Of a stretch of DNA of 64,000 nt, positions 17,465 through 27,900 are shown in pieces. Position 1 is the stretch's first letter, and each line of letters begins with the position of its first letter. The stretch is taken from positions 186,001-250,000 of the forward strand of contig NZ_CAXMZT010000001.1 in the NCBI RefSeq assembly GCF_964199965.1. The letters are read 5' to 3'. The notes beneath the pieces were generated by a model, which saw nothing but the letters and a program-made list of their open reading frames with translations, ran no database searches and was not told the DNA's origin. The translations under genes were made by a program, and so were the position numbers. This DNA comes from JAFIFT01 sp020051095. Its GTDB lineage: Bacteria > Pseudomonadota > Gammaproteobacteria > Legionellales > Legionellaceae.

Positions 17465-17497
17465 ATCATAGCAAACGCATCTTTAGATAGCTATGAT
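17465..17497. repeat. Inverted repeat in the ubiG/ast divergent region
   Basis: A perfect 8-bp inverted repeat, ATCATAGC (17465-17472) and GCTATGAT (17490-17497), separated by 17 nt, lies between divergent ubiG and the arginine-catabolism operon. The centre-to-centre spacing of about 25 bp (roughly 2.4 helical turns) could suit a dimeric regulator, but no known operator consensus is matched. Confidence 0.3.
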
Positions 17498-17600
17498 AAA
17501 CCCATAATTTCAATTCATTCAACCGGTATTTTATGATTTCGCTTGAAACCCTTTATTAATTCAGCTAGTGTTACTAAACTCTCAATTCGGATGATGCATT

Positions 17601-18818
17601 ATGATAATTAAGGATTTAAAGCATGAGGTTGAACAACATGTTTCAATCATCACCGATCAATTAATTAAAATGTGTCATATTAATTCAGGGAGTGAAAATC
17701 TGGATGGACTAAAGCAAATGTCCAAAGAGTTAACCACCCTTTTTCAACCGATTGCAGATGAGATTCAAATCATCAAATCCGAGCCCGTCGAACAGATGGA
17801 TATGCATGGTAACCTCTTAAAGATATCCTGTGGAGACACACTCTATATTCGAAAAAGACCGGATTGCCCTCGCCGTATCCTATTAACGGGGCACATGGAC
17901 ACCGTATTTTCAAAAGACTCAACTTTTCAGGAAGTAAAACCCATAGATGATAATCGATGGAATGGCCCTGGCGTTGCAGATATGAAAGGCGGATTGCTGG
18001 TAATTTTACATGCGCTATCCCAATTTGAAAAATTTGAGAGCGCCGACTCTATCGGTTGGGATGTCATGATCAACGCCGACGAGGAAATAGGTTCAATTGC
18101 TTCTAGTCGTTTTATGGATGAAATTGCCAGGCATTATCAAGCAAGTTTGATTTATGAACCGGCTATGAATGATCGCGGTAGTTTAGCTAAAAATCGAAAA
18201 GGCAGTGGTAAATTAACGATTGTAGCAAAAGGTAGAACAGCCCATGCTGGTCGTGATTTTTATAATGGTAGAAATGCCATCGTTCATCTTGCTGAAATAT
18301 TAGCCGATATTCACCAACTTAACTTTCCTGCAAACGGCGTTACCATAAACATTGGCAAAATATTAGGTGGTGATGCGCTAAATCAAGTGCCTGATAAGGC
18401 TGTCGCGAAACTTGACATTCGCATTGCCCAACAAGACGATGAAGCTTGGGTTCGTCAAAAAATTGATGACATTATTCAAAAACATGCTAAAGAAGACTAT
18501 CAAGTAACGGTTCATGGCCAATTTGCACGACCTGTTAAACGTGTTAATCACGCCACTGAAAACTTATTTAACCGCATTGTGGCAATTGGAAAGCAAATCG
18601 GTGTTTCCATCGATTGGATGGATAGTGGTGGGTGTTGTGATGGTAACAATATTGCTAGCCATGGCGTACCAGTTATCGATACCCTCGGTGTGCGAGGAGG
18701 CGCTATTCATAGTCCGAATGAATATATTTTACTCGATAGCTTTATCGAGAGAATAACATTGTCCACACTCCTTTTAGATGATTTAGCACGTGGAAGTTTG
18801 GAGGATATTCAATCATGA
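17601..18818 (+). CDS. M20 family metallohydrolase at the head of the arginine operon
   Basis: A 405-residue di-zinc hydrolase of the M20 (ArgE/DapE/carboxypeptidase G2) family. Metal ligands appear in TGHMDTVF, GPGVADMKGG, NADEEIGS and the C-terminal GGAIHSPNE. A dimerisation domain lies between about 185 and 300. Its stop overlaps the astA start (ATGA), so it belongs to the ast operon. The AST pathway ends with removal of succinate from N-succinylglutamate by AstE, and no astE is visible here, so this enzyme may fill that role. The carboxypeptidase G2-like sequence, acting on N-acyl glutamates, supports this. It remains an inference. Confidence 0.88.
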   Translation: MIIKDLKHEVEQHVSIITDQLIKMCHINSGSENLDGLKQMSKELTTLFQPIADEIQIIKSEPVEQMDMHGNLLKISCGDTLYIRKRPDCPRRILLTGHMDTVFSKDSTFQEVKPIDDNRWNGPGVADMKGGLLVILHALSQFEKFESADSIGWDVMINADEEIGSIASSRFMDEIARHYQASLIYEPAMNDRGSLAKNRKGSGKLTIVAKGRTAHAGRDFYNGRNAIVHLAEILADIHQLNFPANGVTINIGKILGGDALNQVPDKAVAKLDIRIAQQDDEAWVRQKIDDIIQKHAKEDYQVTVHGQFARPVKRVNHATENLFNRIVAIGKQIGVSIDWMDSGGCCDGNNIASHGVPVIDTLGVRGGAIHSPNEYILLDSFIERITLSTLLLDDLARGSLEDIQS

Positions 18819-19879
18819 TGTTATATCGACGTATCAAATTATCGGACTCGGCAGCCATGGAGAAGATTGCGATTGCCAGCGGATATGGCATGACCACATT
18901 ACCCCATGATCCTGTATTGCTTGGTAAACGAGTCAAATGGGCTGTTGAGTCTTTTGATAAAACGGTGGAAAAGCCTGTCAGTGAATACTATCTTTTTGTT
19001 CTAGAAGACACGGACACGGGTGAAGTGGTTGGAACTTCTGCCATCGAATCAGCTATTGGCTTTGATTTGCCCTTTTACTCCTATCATATCTCTCAACGAA
19101 CGCGTATTAGCCATGCTTTAAACATCCGTACTGACTATAAAGTATTAAGTCTTGTGAATGATTTACAAGATAGCAGCGAAATATGCACGTTGTTTTTGCA
19201 TCCAGACTACCGGAAAAATGCTAACGGTCTTTTATTATCGCGCGCACGGTTCTTATTTATGGCACAATTCCCGAACCGTTTTGCCGATAGAGTCATTGCT
19301 GAAATGAGAGGTGTATCGTCGCCCGATGGAAACTCCCCTTTTTGGGATCATGTCATTGGCGGATTTTTTAAAATCCCCTTTAAAGAAGCGGACAAGCTGA
19401 CATTAACATCCAACAAACAATATATTACTGATCTGATGCCCCGCTCTCCATTATATGTCCAATTATTACATCCCGAAGCACAGGCAGTTATAGGGCAACC
19501 ACACCCTTCTACGGCCCCAGCAATGAAAATATTATTTAAGGAAGGTTTCCGATTTAATAACTATATTGATATATTTGATGGTGGACCTGCAATAGAAGCG
19601 ATGCGAACCGATATAAAAACTTTAAGCTCTTCCCGCGAATTAACAATTAAGAGTATAAAAGATGATGTGGTATCGCCACCGTATTTATTATCAAATACGA
19701 ATATCGATTTTCGTGCTGTTTTAACATCGGTCATGTTTGATCAACGCGAAAACGCTTGTATTATCAGTAAAGAAACAGCTGAAATTCTACAACTACAAAT
19801 TGGTGATTCGATTCGTCTAGCACCTTTGCACCGCCAATCACCAACTGTTACAAAGGAAGGAACTTATGGCTCTAAATAA
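18815..19879 (+). CDS. astA: Arginine N-succinyltransferase AstA
   Basis: First enzyme of the arginine succinyltransferase pathway, transferring succinyl from succinyl-CoA to arginine. The 354-residue protein shows family features: YRRIKLSDSAAMEKIA, GMTTLPHD, the acetyltransferase-like core ICTLFLHPDYRKNANG and GISSPDGNSPFWD-type sequence (here GVSSPDGNSPFWDHV). The C-terminal beta domain includes FDGGPAIEA. The start overlaps the upstream hydrolase by 4 nt; a second ATG one codon later is also possible. The 3' end overlaps astD by 14 nt. Confidence 0.95.
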   Translation: MMLYRRIKLSDSAAMEKIAIASGYGMTTLPHDPVLLGKRVKWAVESFDKTVEKPVSEYYLFVLEDTDTGEVVGTSAIESAIGFDLPFYSYHISQRTRISHALNIRTDYKVLSLVNDLQDSSEICTLFLHPDYRKNANGLLLSRARFLFMAQFPNRFADRVIAEMRGVSSPDGNSPFWDHVIGGFFKIPFKEADKLTLTSNKQYITDLMPRSPLYVQLLHPEAQAVIGQPHPSTAPAMKILFKEGFRFNNYIDIFDGGPAIEAMRTDIKTLSSSRELTIKSIKDDVVSPPYLLSNTNIDFRAVLTSVMFDQRENACIISKETAEILQLQIGDSIRLAPLHRQSPTVTKEGTYGSK

Positions 19880-21362
19880 CATTGACTTACATCAATCTTG
19901 TCATCTCATTGATAATGAATGGGTGAAAGGGCAAGGCACCAGCTTTCAATCGTATAATCCATCCACAGGCAAAGTGCTTTGGGTTGGCAGCAATGCAACC
20001 CCAGATGAAGTGGAAAATGCTTTCAAAGCAGCTAAAACTGCCCTTCCGCTATGGTCTAGGGAATCACTAAGCGTAAGACAAGCAATTGTTGAAAAATTTG
20101 CGGATGTTGTGGAAAAATATTCTCAGTCGTTAGCTGAGTTGATCTCTTTGGAAAATGGTAAACCCTTATGGGAGGCCAAAACAGAAGTAACTTCTGTGAT
20201 AGGAAAAATCAAATTATCCATACAAGCCTATGAGGAACGTTGCGCTCAAAGGACAAATCACCTGGGCGATGATAGTTTATCCTGCTTACGTTATAAACCT
20301 TATGGCGTAGTTGCTGTTTTAGGGGCGTATAACTTTCCAGCCCATTTGAGCAACGGCCATATCATTCCTGCCTTATTAGCTGGCAATACCGTTATCTTAA
20401 AGCCCTCTGAGCTCACTCCTGCGGTGTCTCAATTAATCATGAATTGCTGGCTTGAAGCAGGCATCCCGTCTGGTGTGATGAATTGTATTCAAGGTGATGG
20501 TCAAACAGGCCAACTATTATTATCACAGCCATTATCGGGTGTTTATTTTACAGGTAGTTACTCAACTGGAAAAAAAATTCATCAAACGTTTGCCGATAAC
20601 CCAAGCATAATTTTAGCCTTAGAAATGGGAGGTAATAACCCTCTTATTATTGGTGACGTAGCGGATATGAACGCTGCCGTCTATCAAACATTATTATCGT
20701 GTTTTATTACTTCTGGGCAACGATGTACGTGTGCCAGACGCGTGTATATACCGAATGGTGACTTCGGGGATAAATTTATTAAAGCATTGATTCAAGCAAC
20801 TGAAGCAATTACCGTTGGTGATGGCATGTCCGAAAAGCAACCTTTTATGGGGCCTGTCATTTCTAAACACCATGCCCAGGTGAGCTTAAAAGGACAGGAG
20901 CATCTTCAATCAATTGGCGGAAAATCCCTTCTAACCATGTCGTTACTGAAAGAAAACAGTGGCTTGCTATCGCCAGGCATTATTGATATGTCAAAAGCGC
21001 AACGCCATTATGATGAGGAAATATTCGCACCCCTTGCGCAAATATACCGATACGATACCTTTGATGAAGCAATCAATGCGGCTAATAACACAAAATATGG
21101 TTTATCCGCTGGTCTATTAAGCGATTCTAAGGCACAATTTGACTACTTTTTTGACAATATCAAAGCCGGTATCATCAATTGGAATAAACCAACAACAGGG
21201 GCCGCTGGAAATCTTCCCTTTGGTGGCATTGGCTGCAGTGGAAATCATCGTCCAAGTGGCTATTTTGCGGTCGACTATTGTGCTTATCCTATTGCGTCTA
21301 CGCAGGCTAGCCACCTGACATTGCCTAACGATCTTATGCCAGGAATAAGGATATCACAATGA
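19866..21362 (+). CDS. astD: N-succinylglutamate 5-semialdehyde dehydrogenase AstD
   Basis: Fourth step of the AST pathway, oxidising N-succinylglutamate semialdehyde to N-succinylglutamate with NAD. This 498-residue ALDH has the Rossmann segment GAYNFPAHLSNGH, the catalytic Glu in LALEMGGNNP and the catalytic Cys in TSGQRCTCARR. The latter two are the AstD versions of these motifs. A good AAGGAAGG site lies inside the end of astA just before the ATG. The 3' end overlaps astB (ATGA). Confidence 0.95.
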   Translation: MALNNIDLHQSCHLIDNEWVKGQGTSFQSYNPSTGKVLWVGSNATPDEVENAFKAAKTALPLWSRESLSVRQAIVEKFADVVEKYSQSLAELISLENGKPLWEAKTEVTSVIGKIKLSIQAYEERCAQRTNHLGDDSLSCLRYKPYGVVAVLGAYNFPAHLSNGHIIPALLAGNTVILKPSELTPAVSQLIMNCWLEAGIPSGVMNCIQGDGQTGQLLLSQPLSGVYFTGSYSTGKKIHQTFADNPSIILALEMGGNNPLIIGDVADMNAAVYQTLLSCFITSGQRCTCARRVYIPNGDFGDKFIKALIQATEAITVGDGMSEKQPFMGPVISKHHAQVSLKGQEHLQSIGGKSLLTMSLLKENSGLLSPGIIDMSKAQRHYDEEIFAPLAQIYRYDTFDEAINAANNTKYGLSAGLLSDSKAQFDYFFDNIKAGIINWNKPTTGAAGNLPFGGIGCSGNHRPSGYFAVDYCAYPIASTQASHLTLPNDLMPGIRISQ

Positions 21363-22693
21363 TAGAATTAAACATGGATGGCCTTGTGGGACCAACGCAT
21401 CACTATGCAGGGTTATCCAGTGGTAATATTGCATCCATGGATAATGCACTATCAGAAGCTAATCCCAAAGCCGCAGCACTACAAGGCATTGCAAAAATGC
21501 GCCTTCTGCATGAAAGGGGCATCCCGCAAGCATTCTTACCGCCTCACGCCCGCCCTTACCTACCGCTTCTAAAACAACTGGGTTTTGAAGGCTCCACTGA
21601 ATCGATGATTCATCAAGCGTATCGATTCGCTCCTCAATTGTTAAGTGCCGCCTTTTCGGCATCCAATATGTGGACTGCTAATGCAGCAACGGTAACCAGT
21701 TATCAAGATAGCCAAGATAAACGTACACACTTTACCGCAGCAAATCTTAATGCCAATATACACCGTCATATTGAAGCAACGTTCAGCGCACAATTATTAC
21801 AAATGGCTTTCTCAAACTTGGACCATTTTGCCCATCACCCGGTCCTCCCTGCAACAGCTGTCATGGGAGATGAAGGTGCAGCAAACCATACGCGTCTGGG
21901 TTTTCATAATCAACCGGGTGTCAATCTTTTTGTATTTGGGCAACAAGGACTACAAAACAATCTCTATTCAAGACCAAAACGTTATTGGGCAAGACAAACC
22001 CTAGAAGCATCGCGTCAAATCGCCTATACCCATGGCTTAAGGGAGGATAATTCGGTGTTTGCTTGCCAAAACCCCGATGTGATTGATCAAGGTGTTTTTC
22101 ATAATGATGTGATTTCTGTTGGCAATGAAAATATCCTATTGATTCACGAATTGGCCTATGTTAATCAAAAGCAGATTTTGGCTGAATTGAAATCTAAAAT
22201 TCACTTTGATTTAAACATTTTTGAGGTAAAAAATAGCGAACTCCCTATTGCTGACGCAGTGAGTACCTATCTATTTAATTCGCAAATCATCTCATTACCA
22301 AACCATCAGGGCATGTTATTGGTTGCGCCAAGCGAATGCGAGCAAAATGATCATGTTCGTGAGTTAGTTCAAAGCTGGATAGGCGATAGCGATTGCCCAC
22401 TGACTCAAGTTGTCTTTCTTGATCTAAAACAAAGCATGCGTAATGGAGGTGGCCCTGCTTGTCTAAGATTAAGGGTACCCTTATCCGAAGCTGGTCTTAA
22501 AGCCATAAATCCTGGGTTCCTGATTAATGAGCACAAATTAATGGAATTGGAATCATGGGTTAAAAAACACTATCGAGACAAGCTTCACTTAAACGATCTA
22601 TGTGACCCCCAATTAATCAATGAAGTGAATACAGCTTTAAGCGAATTATCCGCTATCATGAATATTCCACATTTATACCCTTTCCAACAATGA
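21359..22693 (+). CDS. astB: N-succinylarginine dihydrolase AstB
   Basis: Second step of the AST pathway: hydrolysis of N-succinylarginine to N-succinylornithine, two ammonia and CO2. The 444-residue protein begins ELNMDGLVGPTHHYAGLS, diagnostic for the family, and carries the catalytic Cys in the C-terminal MRNGGGPACLRLRV motif plus the HELAYVN region. Start and stop overlap both neighbours by 4 nt. The next step, succinylornithine transaminase (AstC), is not encoded in the window and must be supplied from elsewhere, for example by an ArgD-type enzyme. Confidence 0.96.
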   Translation: MIELNMDGLVGPTHHYAGLSSGNIASMDNALSEANPKAAALQGIAKMRLLHERGIPQAFLPPHARPYLPLLKQLGFEGSTESMIHQAYRFAPQLLSAAFSASNMWTANAATVTSYQDSQDKRTHFTAANLNANIHRHIEATFSAQLLQMAFSNLDHFAHHPVLPATAVMGDEGAANHTRLGFHNQPGVNLFVFGQQGLQNNLYSRPKRYWARQTLEASRQIAYTHGLREDNSVFACQNPDVIDQGVFHNDVISVGNENILLIHELAYVNQKQILAELKSKIHFDLNIFEVKNSELPIADAVSTYLFNSQIISLPNHQGMLLVAPSECEQNDHVRELVQSWIGDSDCPLTQVVFLDLKQSMRNGGGPACLRLRVPLSEAGLKAINPGFLINEHKLMELESWVKKHYRDKLHLNDLCDPQLINEVNTALSELSAIMNIPHLYPFQQ

Positions 22694-23409
22694 TTCCTAG
22701 TTTCATAAATCGCATTATTTACCGCAGTCGGCACTATCTTGTTAAACAAAACTGGCGTTATCGTTGGCTTGCCCAACCCGATGGCACAATTCATAGCCGT
22801 TTAAATCGCAGAGCAATTCATAAACCGGCATTAGAATATATGATGCCCATGCTTCAATTATGCCAGAAGGATTCAGGCCAATATTTAATGCTGGGTTTGG
22901 GTGGAGGAGCATTGCTTCATGCATTAGAAAATAAATTTGATGACATTCACATTGATGTGATTGAGATAAATCCTGAAATCATTAACATTGCGAAACAGTT
23001 TTTTTATGTGGATACCCTACATTCATCAACCATCATTGAAAATGATGCGAACACTTATGTTTCTCAATGTGATAAAACATACGACGCAATATTGATAGAT
23101 CTGTACCAAGATAATGAATACCCCAATCATTGTGCAACATCTACTTTTTTTCAGAATTGCCAAAGGTTAATGACCCCACAAGGCGTTGTAATCATCAACT
23201 GCGCTAACATGGCACAATACCCGCAATTGCTTAACCAATTGCGATTGGTGTTCAATAACAATGTGCTCACCATCCGCATTCAGCATCCCCGCAATGTTAT
23301 TTTAGCTTGTTCCAATCAATCTATTCAGCTATTAATCAACCAACTGCCCTTAAAAAAATTAGGCTGGCATGCAGATACGGGTGTGGTAGGCAATATGGGT
23401 AACGCCTAA
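22690..23409 (+). CDS. Spermidine-synthase-like methyltransferase-fold protein
   Basis: A 239-residue protein with the Rossmann-type core of the spermidine synthase superfamily: MLGLGGGALLHALE (motif I), DVIEINPEIINIAKQFF (acidic loop), and YDAILIDLYQD. It lacks the usual N-terminal beta domain of full polyamine synthases and the complete catalytic DxxD context, so true spermidine synthase activity is uncertain. Its start overlaps the astB stop by 4 nt, making it the last gene of the arginine operon. That position suggests a link to arginine or ornithine products. Confidence 0.75.
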   Translation: MIPSFINRIIYRSRHYLVKQNWRYRWLAQPDGTIHSRLNRRAIHKPALEYMMPMLQLCQKDSGQYLMLGLGGGALLHALENKFDDIHIDVIEINPEIINIAKQFFYVDTLHSSTIIENDANTYVSQCDKTYDAILIDLYQDNEYPNHCATSTFFQNCQRLMTPQGVVIINCANMAQYPQLLNQLRLVFNNNVLTIRIQHPRNVILACSNQSIQLLINQLPLKKLGWHADTGVVGNMGNA

Positions 23410-23433
23410 TGGTTGACGAGATAAATGCAATCA

Positions 23434-23456
23434 CACTTAAAACGCCTGTTTAAGTG
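23434..23456. terminator. Hairpin between convergent genes
   Basis: A perfect 8-bp stem CACTTAAA/TTTAAGTG with a 7-nt loop sits between the end of the arginine operon and the convergent QEGLA gene. There is no T-run, so it is only a possible terminator. Confidence 0.35.
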
Positions 23457-23477
23457 ATAAGCTTGCAAGATTAGGTA

Positions 23478-24764
23478 CTATATTAATAGCCCATAAAAGA
23501 CTCGCTTCATTTCCTGCATATCAAACTTATTTAAATATAAGGATAATGACATCCAAGCACTTAACGCGGCTAAATCCTCAAACTGGGGCGGTAAATACAT
23601 GGGTGGCGCGAGAAGCTGTTCAGTTTTTAGCTCTTGCAGCAAGGGCAAATCCTGAAGACCTATTTTTCCCATAAAGAGTAGCGGGATGGTATCAATTTTC
23701 TTTTGGCTAATACAAAGACGGATGAAATTATAAATTAATACAAATCCCTTTGTATAGGATAAGTCCTTGGTAAAGGGTCCTAGCTCTGGCAAGGAGCCTC
23801 GGAAAACGCGGACAGTATGGTTATAGCTATCTTCTTCATTCAAACCCACTTCAATAAAATAGCGATAAATATCAAGAAAATTAGCCCCAGCTAGCACTTT
23901 TTCAAGCGCAATAACGCGATTAGTGATCTTACGCAATCGACCGGGATAGGATGAAAAAGTAATGACTTCTGTTAAAACAGCAAGGCCTTCTTGTATAACA
24001 CTGGAGGAAGGAGCCCCTTTGGATAGAAACGTACAATAAGGCTGTTCAGCACCATTAAGCGTTGTACCGACATGCACCCATCCTTCATGCACCTCAAGAT
24101 AACGTATATCGCGGTCACTAAATCGGCTATGACTATTTAATTTAATTGTCTCCGCACCAGCGGCAGCATCAGCGACCATGCTATCATTCACCTCAACTGT
24201 CACACGCTCTGGGTGATGAGTGAAATACTGGCTTAATCGCGCTTGTAATAATTTCTGAGCCTCTTTGGCAGTATGTCTTTTTTCATCTGCCGTCGATTGA
24301 AGTTGGCAATCTAATGAGGTCAACACATCAAATAACGACGCACCTAATCCACTTAATTTAGGCCCACCAACGTAAAAGACATCATCTGGACTACCATATA
24401 ACGCCATTGAAATACGGCTAAAATCGGGTGTTCCACGAGAGTCGAGCAAAGCAAGTGCTTGAATATATTCTTCGCATTGACGCTTGATTAATTGCGTTGC
24501 CGCTGAGTATTCCCCTAAAGAATGCCGTGCATCCCGTATGATCAAATTAAATTCTAAACGTTTTTCTGAGACATCAAAGGGCAATGGTCTTTGAGAATAA
24601 TAATCTTTATCAACTTTAGGCAAGTTTTTGCATTTTTCTTTAAAAAACTGCGTCTTGACGGTGTCATCCCATTTAATCGTATCCAAAATACGAATTTTCT
24701 GTTGTGCCTTTACAATTCTCTTAGATAATGCTTGGACAATTTTTTGCTCTTGGGTTGAAACCAT
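23478..24764 (-). CDS. QEGLA-motif protein (DUF1704 family), putative metalloprotease
   Basis: This 428-residue protein contains the name-giving motif in SSVIQEGLAVLTE, an upstream HEGWVHVGT that would provide the HExxH-like zinc histidines, and other blocks typical of DUF1704. Members are annotated as flavohemoglobin expression-modulating QEGLA proteins. The fold is related to the tubulin-tyrosine carboxypeptidase MATCAP, hence a likely zinc peptidase. The bacterial substrate is unknown. The gene lies downstream of putA in the same direction, separated by 162 nt. Confidence 0.85.
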   Translation of the reverse strand: MVSTQEQKIVQALSKRIVKAQQKIRILDTIKWDDTVKTQFFKEKCKNLPKVDKDYYSQRPLPFDVSEKRLEFNLIIRDARHSLGEYSAATQLIKRQCEEYIQALALLDSRGTPDFSRISMALYGSPDDVFYVGGPKLSGLGASLFDVLTSLDCQLQSTADEKRHTAKEAQKLLQARLSQYFTHHPERVTVEVNDSMVADAAAGAETIKLNSHSRFSDRDIRYLEVHEGWVHVGTTLNGAEQPYCTFLSKGAPSSSVIQEGLAVLTEVITFSSYPGRLRKITNRVIALEKVLAGANFLDIYRYFIEVGLNEEDSYNHTVRVFRGSLPELGPFTKDLSYTKGFVLIYNFIRLCISQKKIDTIPLLFMGKIGLQDLPLLQELKTEQLLAPPMYLPPQFEDLAALSAWMSLSLYLNKFDMQEMKRVFYGLLI

Positions 24765-24926
24765 AGTGAGATCCCTTATCGATATGAGTCAAACACCTAT
24801 GAGACATCTAGACATCCGTATCAATCGTATGTCCTTATTTAATCATATAGCATAATTTTGCGAACCGATAGAGCATAAATTCCATACCACGCCATTTTAT
24901 TGTTAGTTTATATCTCATCTCATACT

Positions 24927-27900
24927 TTAGTAATCTTCGGGTATAGCCATTAAGCTCGCATTTCCGCCCGCAGCGGTTGTATCTACCGTATAGGTCCTCT
25001 CATGACAGAATCGGTATAAATACAGCGGGCCTCCCGCTTTGAATCCTGTGCCTGATTTGCCTTCACCGCCAAATGGCTGCAATCCAACGACTGCCCCAAT
25101 CATATTGCGATTGACATAACAGTTACCCACATGAACACGCTTTCGCACATAGTCTGCAAATTGATTGATGCGCGTATGGATTCCCATCGTTAATCCATAA
25201 CCGGTCTGATTGATGTCATGAATGACAGAGTCGACATTCTTTTTTTGATATCGAATAACATGAAGGATTGGGCCAAAAAATTCTTGGCTAAGTTCGTTGA
25301 TAGAATCAAGCTTGATAAGGGTAGGTGGCATAAAATAACCATGTTCGCATTCTTCCGATACTGGCGTTTGGTATACGACCCTTCCCTTTTCTTTCATCTG
25401 ACCCACATGTCTTAACAAAGTATCCAATGCTTCTTTATCGATAACAGGACCAGCATCCACATCCAAGAACCTCGGATCACCAATAGTGATCTCAGCCATA
25501 GCACCTTGAATCATAGTCATTAATTTTTCATATATCTCTTCTTGAATATATAAGACACGCAATGCTGAACAACGTTGACCAGCACTGCCAAATGCTGATA
25601 ATAAGACATCTTTTGTCACTTGTTCTAGCAAGGCGGATGAATCAACAATCATGGCATTTTGGCCACCTGTCTCCGCAATAAGTGGGACGATTTCGTCTGA
25701 ACGTTTCGCCAGTGTTTGATTTATTTTCGATGCGGTTTGGGTTGATCCAGTAAATACAACGCCCTTTATGCGGGTATCGTTCACTAATTGTGCACCAACA
25801 GTTTCACCCTTACCCGGTAATAGTTGTAAGACATCAGTTGGAATACCAGCCTGGTGCATCAGTTTTGTTGCCAGACTAGCAATAAGGGACGTTTGTTCAG
25901 AGGGCTTAGCGATGACACAATTACCAGTCACCAACGCTGCCACTACCTGACCCGTAAAAATAGCTAAGGGGAAATTCCATGGGCTTATGCAAACAAAAAC
26001 ACCACGGCCATGGAAAGAAAGCTCATCAAGCTCCCCTGTATAGCCAGGTAATACCATGGGTTTACCAAACAGTTTTCTTGCTTGTTGCGCATAATAATAG
26101 CAAAAATCAATCGCTTCTCGGATTTCTGCAATGTTATCCCGCCAAGTTTTTGCGGCTTCAAATGTGTTTATTGCCATCAAATCATATCGATGGTTTTCGA
26201 ATAATTCCGCTATTTTATCAAGAACGGCGGCCCTATGTTCAACGGATTCATTTGACCAGGAAGCATGTGCATTTTTAGCTCGTTCAAGGGCAGTCTCTAT
26301 ATCGTCTGTGCTTGATTCAGTCACTTTGCCAATGACCGTGCTATTGTCAAACGGGGCATAAACAGAAAAAGTCTCAGAACTATTAGTTGGGCCGGCAATC
26401 AGAGGTTTCGATTCCCATTGACATAATGTCATGTCATTATAATAGCGTTGTAAGTTAGCTATTTTTTCACGATCGGTGAAATCGAATCCCTGGGAATTTT
26501 TTCGTTCAGGTAAAAAAACCTCTTCTGGCAACACCATAAATGGTTTATTTTGCTCAATCAGATTTTTTGATATAGCCAATGGGTCTTGTGCCAACTTCTC
26601 AATTGGCGATTTTTGATCAACAATTCGATTAACAAAGGAGGAATTTGCACCATTTTCTAATAAACGCCTGACTAAATAAGGCAGTAAATCTTCATGCGAA
26701 CCAACTGGCGCATAGATTCGACAAGGTATTCCTAGCTTATTTTTCGGGGTAATTTGGTCATATAACTCAACGCCCATTCCATGCAAGCATTGAAATTCAT
26801 AATCAGTGTAATCACCAACTAACGTTAACACCGTAGCAACGGTATAGGCGTTATGGGTTGCAAATTGGGGGTATATATAATCTGTATAGGTTAGTAGCTT
26901 TTTTGCACAAGCATGAAAAGAGACATCGGTAAATATTTTTCTGGTAAATACGGGGTAACCGGATTGCCCATCCATTTGAGCGCGCTTTATTTCAGTATCC
27001 CAATAAGCACCTTTGATTAAACGCAACATAACACGCCGACCATGCTTCTTAGCAAGTTCAGCGATATAATCAATAACATAAAAGGCTCTTTTTTGGTAGG
27101 ACTGGACAGCTAATCCTAATCCATGCCAACCGGCGAGACTTTCATCTTCATAGACTTTTGTAAAAATATCCAATGACAACATTAATCTATCTGATTCTTC
27201 TGCATCCACTGTTAAACCGATTTGATATTGTTTGGCTAGTTGCGCTAGTCTCAATAATCGTGGAGGGATTTCATCAAGAACTCGTTTCCTTTGATTTTCT
27301 TCATAACGAGGATGAATTGCTGAGAGCTTAACAGAAATACCCGGGTTTTCTCTTAGTGATTTTGACGGGTCTGCGACTTTCCCAATGCTGATGATAGCCT
27401 CTTCATAGGCTTTCATATAGCGTTGCGCATCCCTTTCTGTTAAAGCCGCCTCACCAAGCATATCATAGGAATAGGAGTATCCTTTAGACTCATTCGTTTG
27501 AGCTCGTTTCGTCGCTTCTTCAATAGTCCGCCCCATGACAAATTGACGACTCATGATGCGCATTGCTCGCTCAACCGCTTTTCTTACAACCCCTTCCCCA
27601 CTCTTTTTAATCAGTTTTATTAATACTTGTGACAACTTTGATTCTGCTTTTTCTGGACTCAACACCTTACCAGTTAGCATCAACGCCCAAGTTGTCGCGT
27701 TAACAAACGTTGAATGGCTTTGGCCACGGTGGGATTGCCAATTGGCAGACCCTAACTTGTCCTTTATCAGACTATCAATGGTGATCGTATCGGGAACACG
27801 CAACAAGGCTTCAGCTAAACACATTAAGGCAATGCCTTCGTCACTTGACAGCGCATATTCTGTTAAAAATGAATCAATACCACTGCTTTTTAATCGCAGT

